From positions 1 to 5,211 of the forward strand of contig JASHTU010000658.1 in assembly GCA_030040395.1 (NCBI GenBank): a DNA stretch of 5,211 bases, in the 5' to 3' direction. Both the position numbers and the translations under genes were made by a program. Positions 4,501-5,211 of this stretch are shown in pieces. Below the pieces are notes generated by a model. It was not told where the DNA came from. It did no database searches and was given only the letters and a program-made list of their open reading frames with translations. This stretch comes from Acidobacteriaceae bacterium. GTDB taxonomy: Bacteria; Acidobacteriota; Terriglobia; Terriglobales; Acidobacteriaceae. Position 1 is the first letter of the stretch. The number at the start of each line of letters is the position of its first letter.

Positions 4501-5211
4501 ATGGGGATGAAGTTAGCGATCGGGATAATGACGGTGGCTGCATTGGCGGGATGGGCGACCATGACGTACGCCGCCGAGCGGGTGACCCTCGGCAACGGCT
4601 TCACGCTTCGTTGCGACCACCACGCGCAGGTCGACGGCCGCGTGCGCCTTTATTTGACCGCCGGAGAGGACAACTACATCGAATTCGCGCCGCAACAGAT
4701 CGCGGGCTTTGAGCAGGTCGCCGATCCACCCCCTCCCCTCCCGCCGCCGGTCCGGCCAAATGCGGTCCGCGACGCGAAGCTCAATGCGGCGGACGTGGCC
4801 GAGATGCTGGCGCGCGCTGGGCGGCAGCACAATCTCGACGTGGATTTGCTGGCCAGCGTGGTCAAGGAAGAGAGCGCCGGCAATGCGCGCGCCGTGAGCC
4901 GCGCCGGCGCCGAGGGCCTGATGCAACTGATGCCGGGGACGGCGTCGCAACTGGGCGTCCAGGACAGCTTGCAGCCGGATCAGAACGTGCGCGGCGGCTC
5001 CGCCTATCTTGACGCGTTGCTCACGCGGTACAACAACAATCTGGCCCTGGCGCTGGCCGCTTATAACGCAGGGCCCGACGCCGTGGCGAAGTACCACGGC
5101 ATTCCCCCTTACCACGAGACGCGCGTCTATGTGGCCCGGGTGATTCATGAGTTCAACCGCCGCGTGCTGGCGCGCGAGGCCGAGACGCGGCCCCCCATGG
5201 CCGCGGCGCAA
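4501..5211 (+). CDS. Secreted SLT-family lytic transglycosylase (3' partial)
   Basis: At least 237 residues, open at the window edge. Residues 1-24 form a signal peptide (MGMKLAIGIMTVAALAG...) with a plausible cut after TYA. Residues 25-73 are a small N-terminal segment (ERVTLGNGFTLRCDHHAQV...YIEFAPQQI), then a proline-rich linker (76-83). The SLT goose-lysozyme-like domain runs from about 97 to 222. It has the catalytic Glu at E124 in VVKEES, the GAEGLMQLMPGTA motif (136-148), AYNAGP (187-192) and ETRVYV (206-211). Such enzymes cut the MurNAc-GlcNAc bond of peptidoglycan, leaving 1,6-anhydro ends, in the periplasm. The domain looks complete; only the tail is missing. ATG 4501 is chosen, although GTG 4498 and ATG 4507 are equally in frame. 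It follows the HAD gene by 21 bp and is probably cotranscribed; a functional link is not evident. Confidence 0.93.
   Translation, partial: MGMKLAIGIMTVAALAGWATMTYAAERVTLGNGFTLRCDHHAQVDGRVRLYLTAGEDNYIEFAPQQIAGFEQVADPPPPLPPPVRPNAVRDAKLNAADVAEMLARAGRQHNLDVDLLASVVKEESAGNARAVSRAGAEGLMQLMPGTASQLGVQDSLQPDQNVRGGSAYLDALLTRYNNNLALALAAYNAGPDAVAKYHGIPPYHETRVYVARVIHEFNRRVLAREAETRPPMAAAQ

Noticed and set aside
3523..4543. Minus-strand and +2/+3 frames inside the HAD gene
   Set aside because: All are shadows of the HAD gene, which carries all four HAD motifs.
4513..5211. Long minus-strand open frame of 232 codons
   Set aside because: It is exactly antisense to the lytic transglycosylase, whose signal peptide and catalytic motifs are unmistakable. 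The His/Arg/Val-rich product is a GC-rich shadow.

Overview
The window is GC-rich (by eye about 60%) chromosomal DNA from a free-living bacterium. The permease C-terminus, the VOC protein, the lytic transglycosylase with its N-terminal extension, and start codons placed right behind -10-like hexamers suggest a soil-type member of the Acidobacteriota. That assignment is inference from protein flavour only; no marker gene is present.

Layout. 1-306 is the C-terminal end of an FtsX/LolC-type ABC transporter permease. 341-1329 is a toxin-antitoxin island: an orphan Phd/YefM-like antitoxin (371-619), what looks like the first codons of a deleted PIN toxin (616-633), then a complete second unit made of a paralogous antitoxin (665-904) overlapping a VapC-type PIN ribonuclease with a TTG start (901-1329). 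Each antitoxin is preceded by a nearly identical pair of TGTGNCACA palindromes. On the minus strand follow a VOC (glyoxalase-fold) gene (2115-1693) and a small zinc-ribbon protein (1646-1353). Divergent from the VOC gene is a MarR regulator (2173-2613). The 57-bp region between them carries a perfect TTAGC/GCTAA inverted repeat resembling a SlyA-type operator.

2614-3585 is about 970 bp without a credible gene. It holds a four-tract G-quadruplex motif on the minus strand (2895-2919), a promoter-like sequence and a run of hairpins ending in a T-tract (about 2976-3150, a candidate structured RNA or dispersed hairpin repeat), and an AT-rich patch with several perfect palindromes (3282-3396).

3586-4479 encodes a Cof-type HAD-IIB phosphatase. 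It is followed after 21 bp by a secreted SLT-family lytic transglycosylase (4501 to beyond the window end), which has a signal peptide, an acidobacterial-looking N-terminal segment, a proline-rich linker and a complete catalytic core.

The most interesting part is the toxin-antitoxin island. The arrangement operator-antitoxin-(toxin stub)-operator-antitoxin-toxin suggests that one of two tandem modules lost its toxin while its antitoxin stayed intact.
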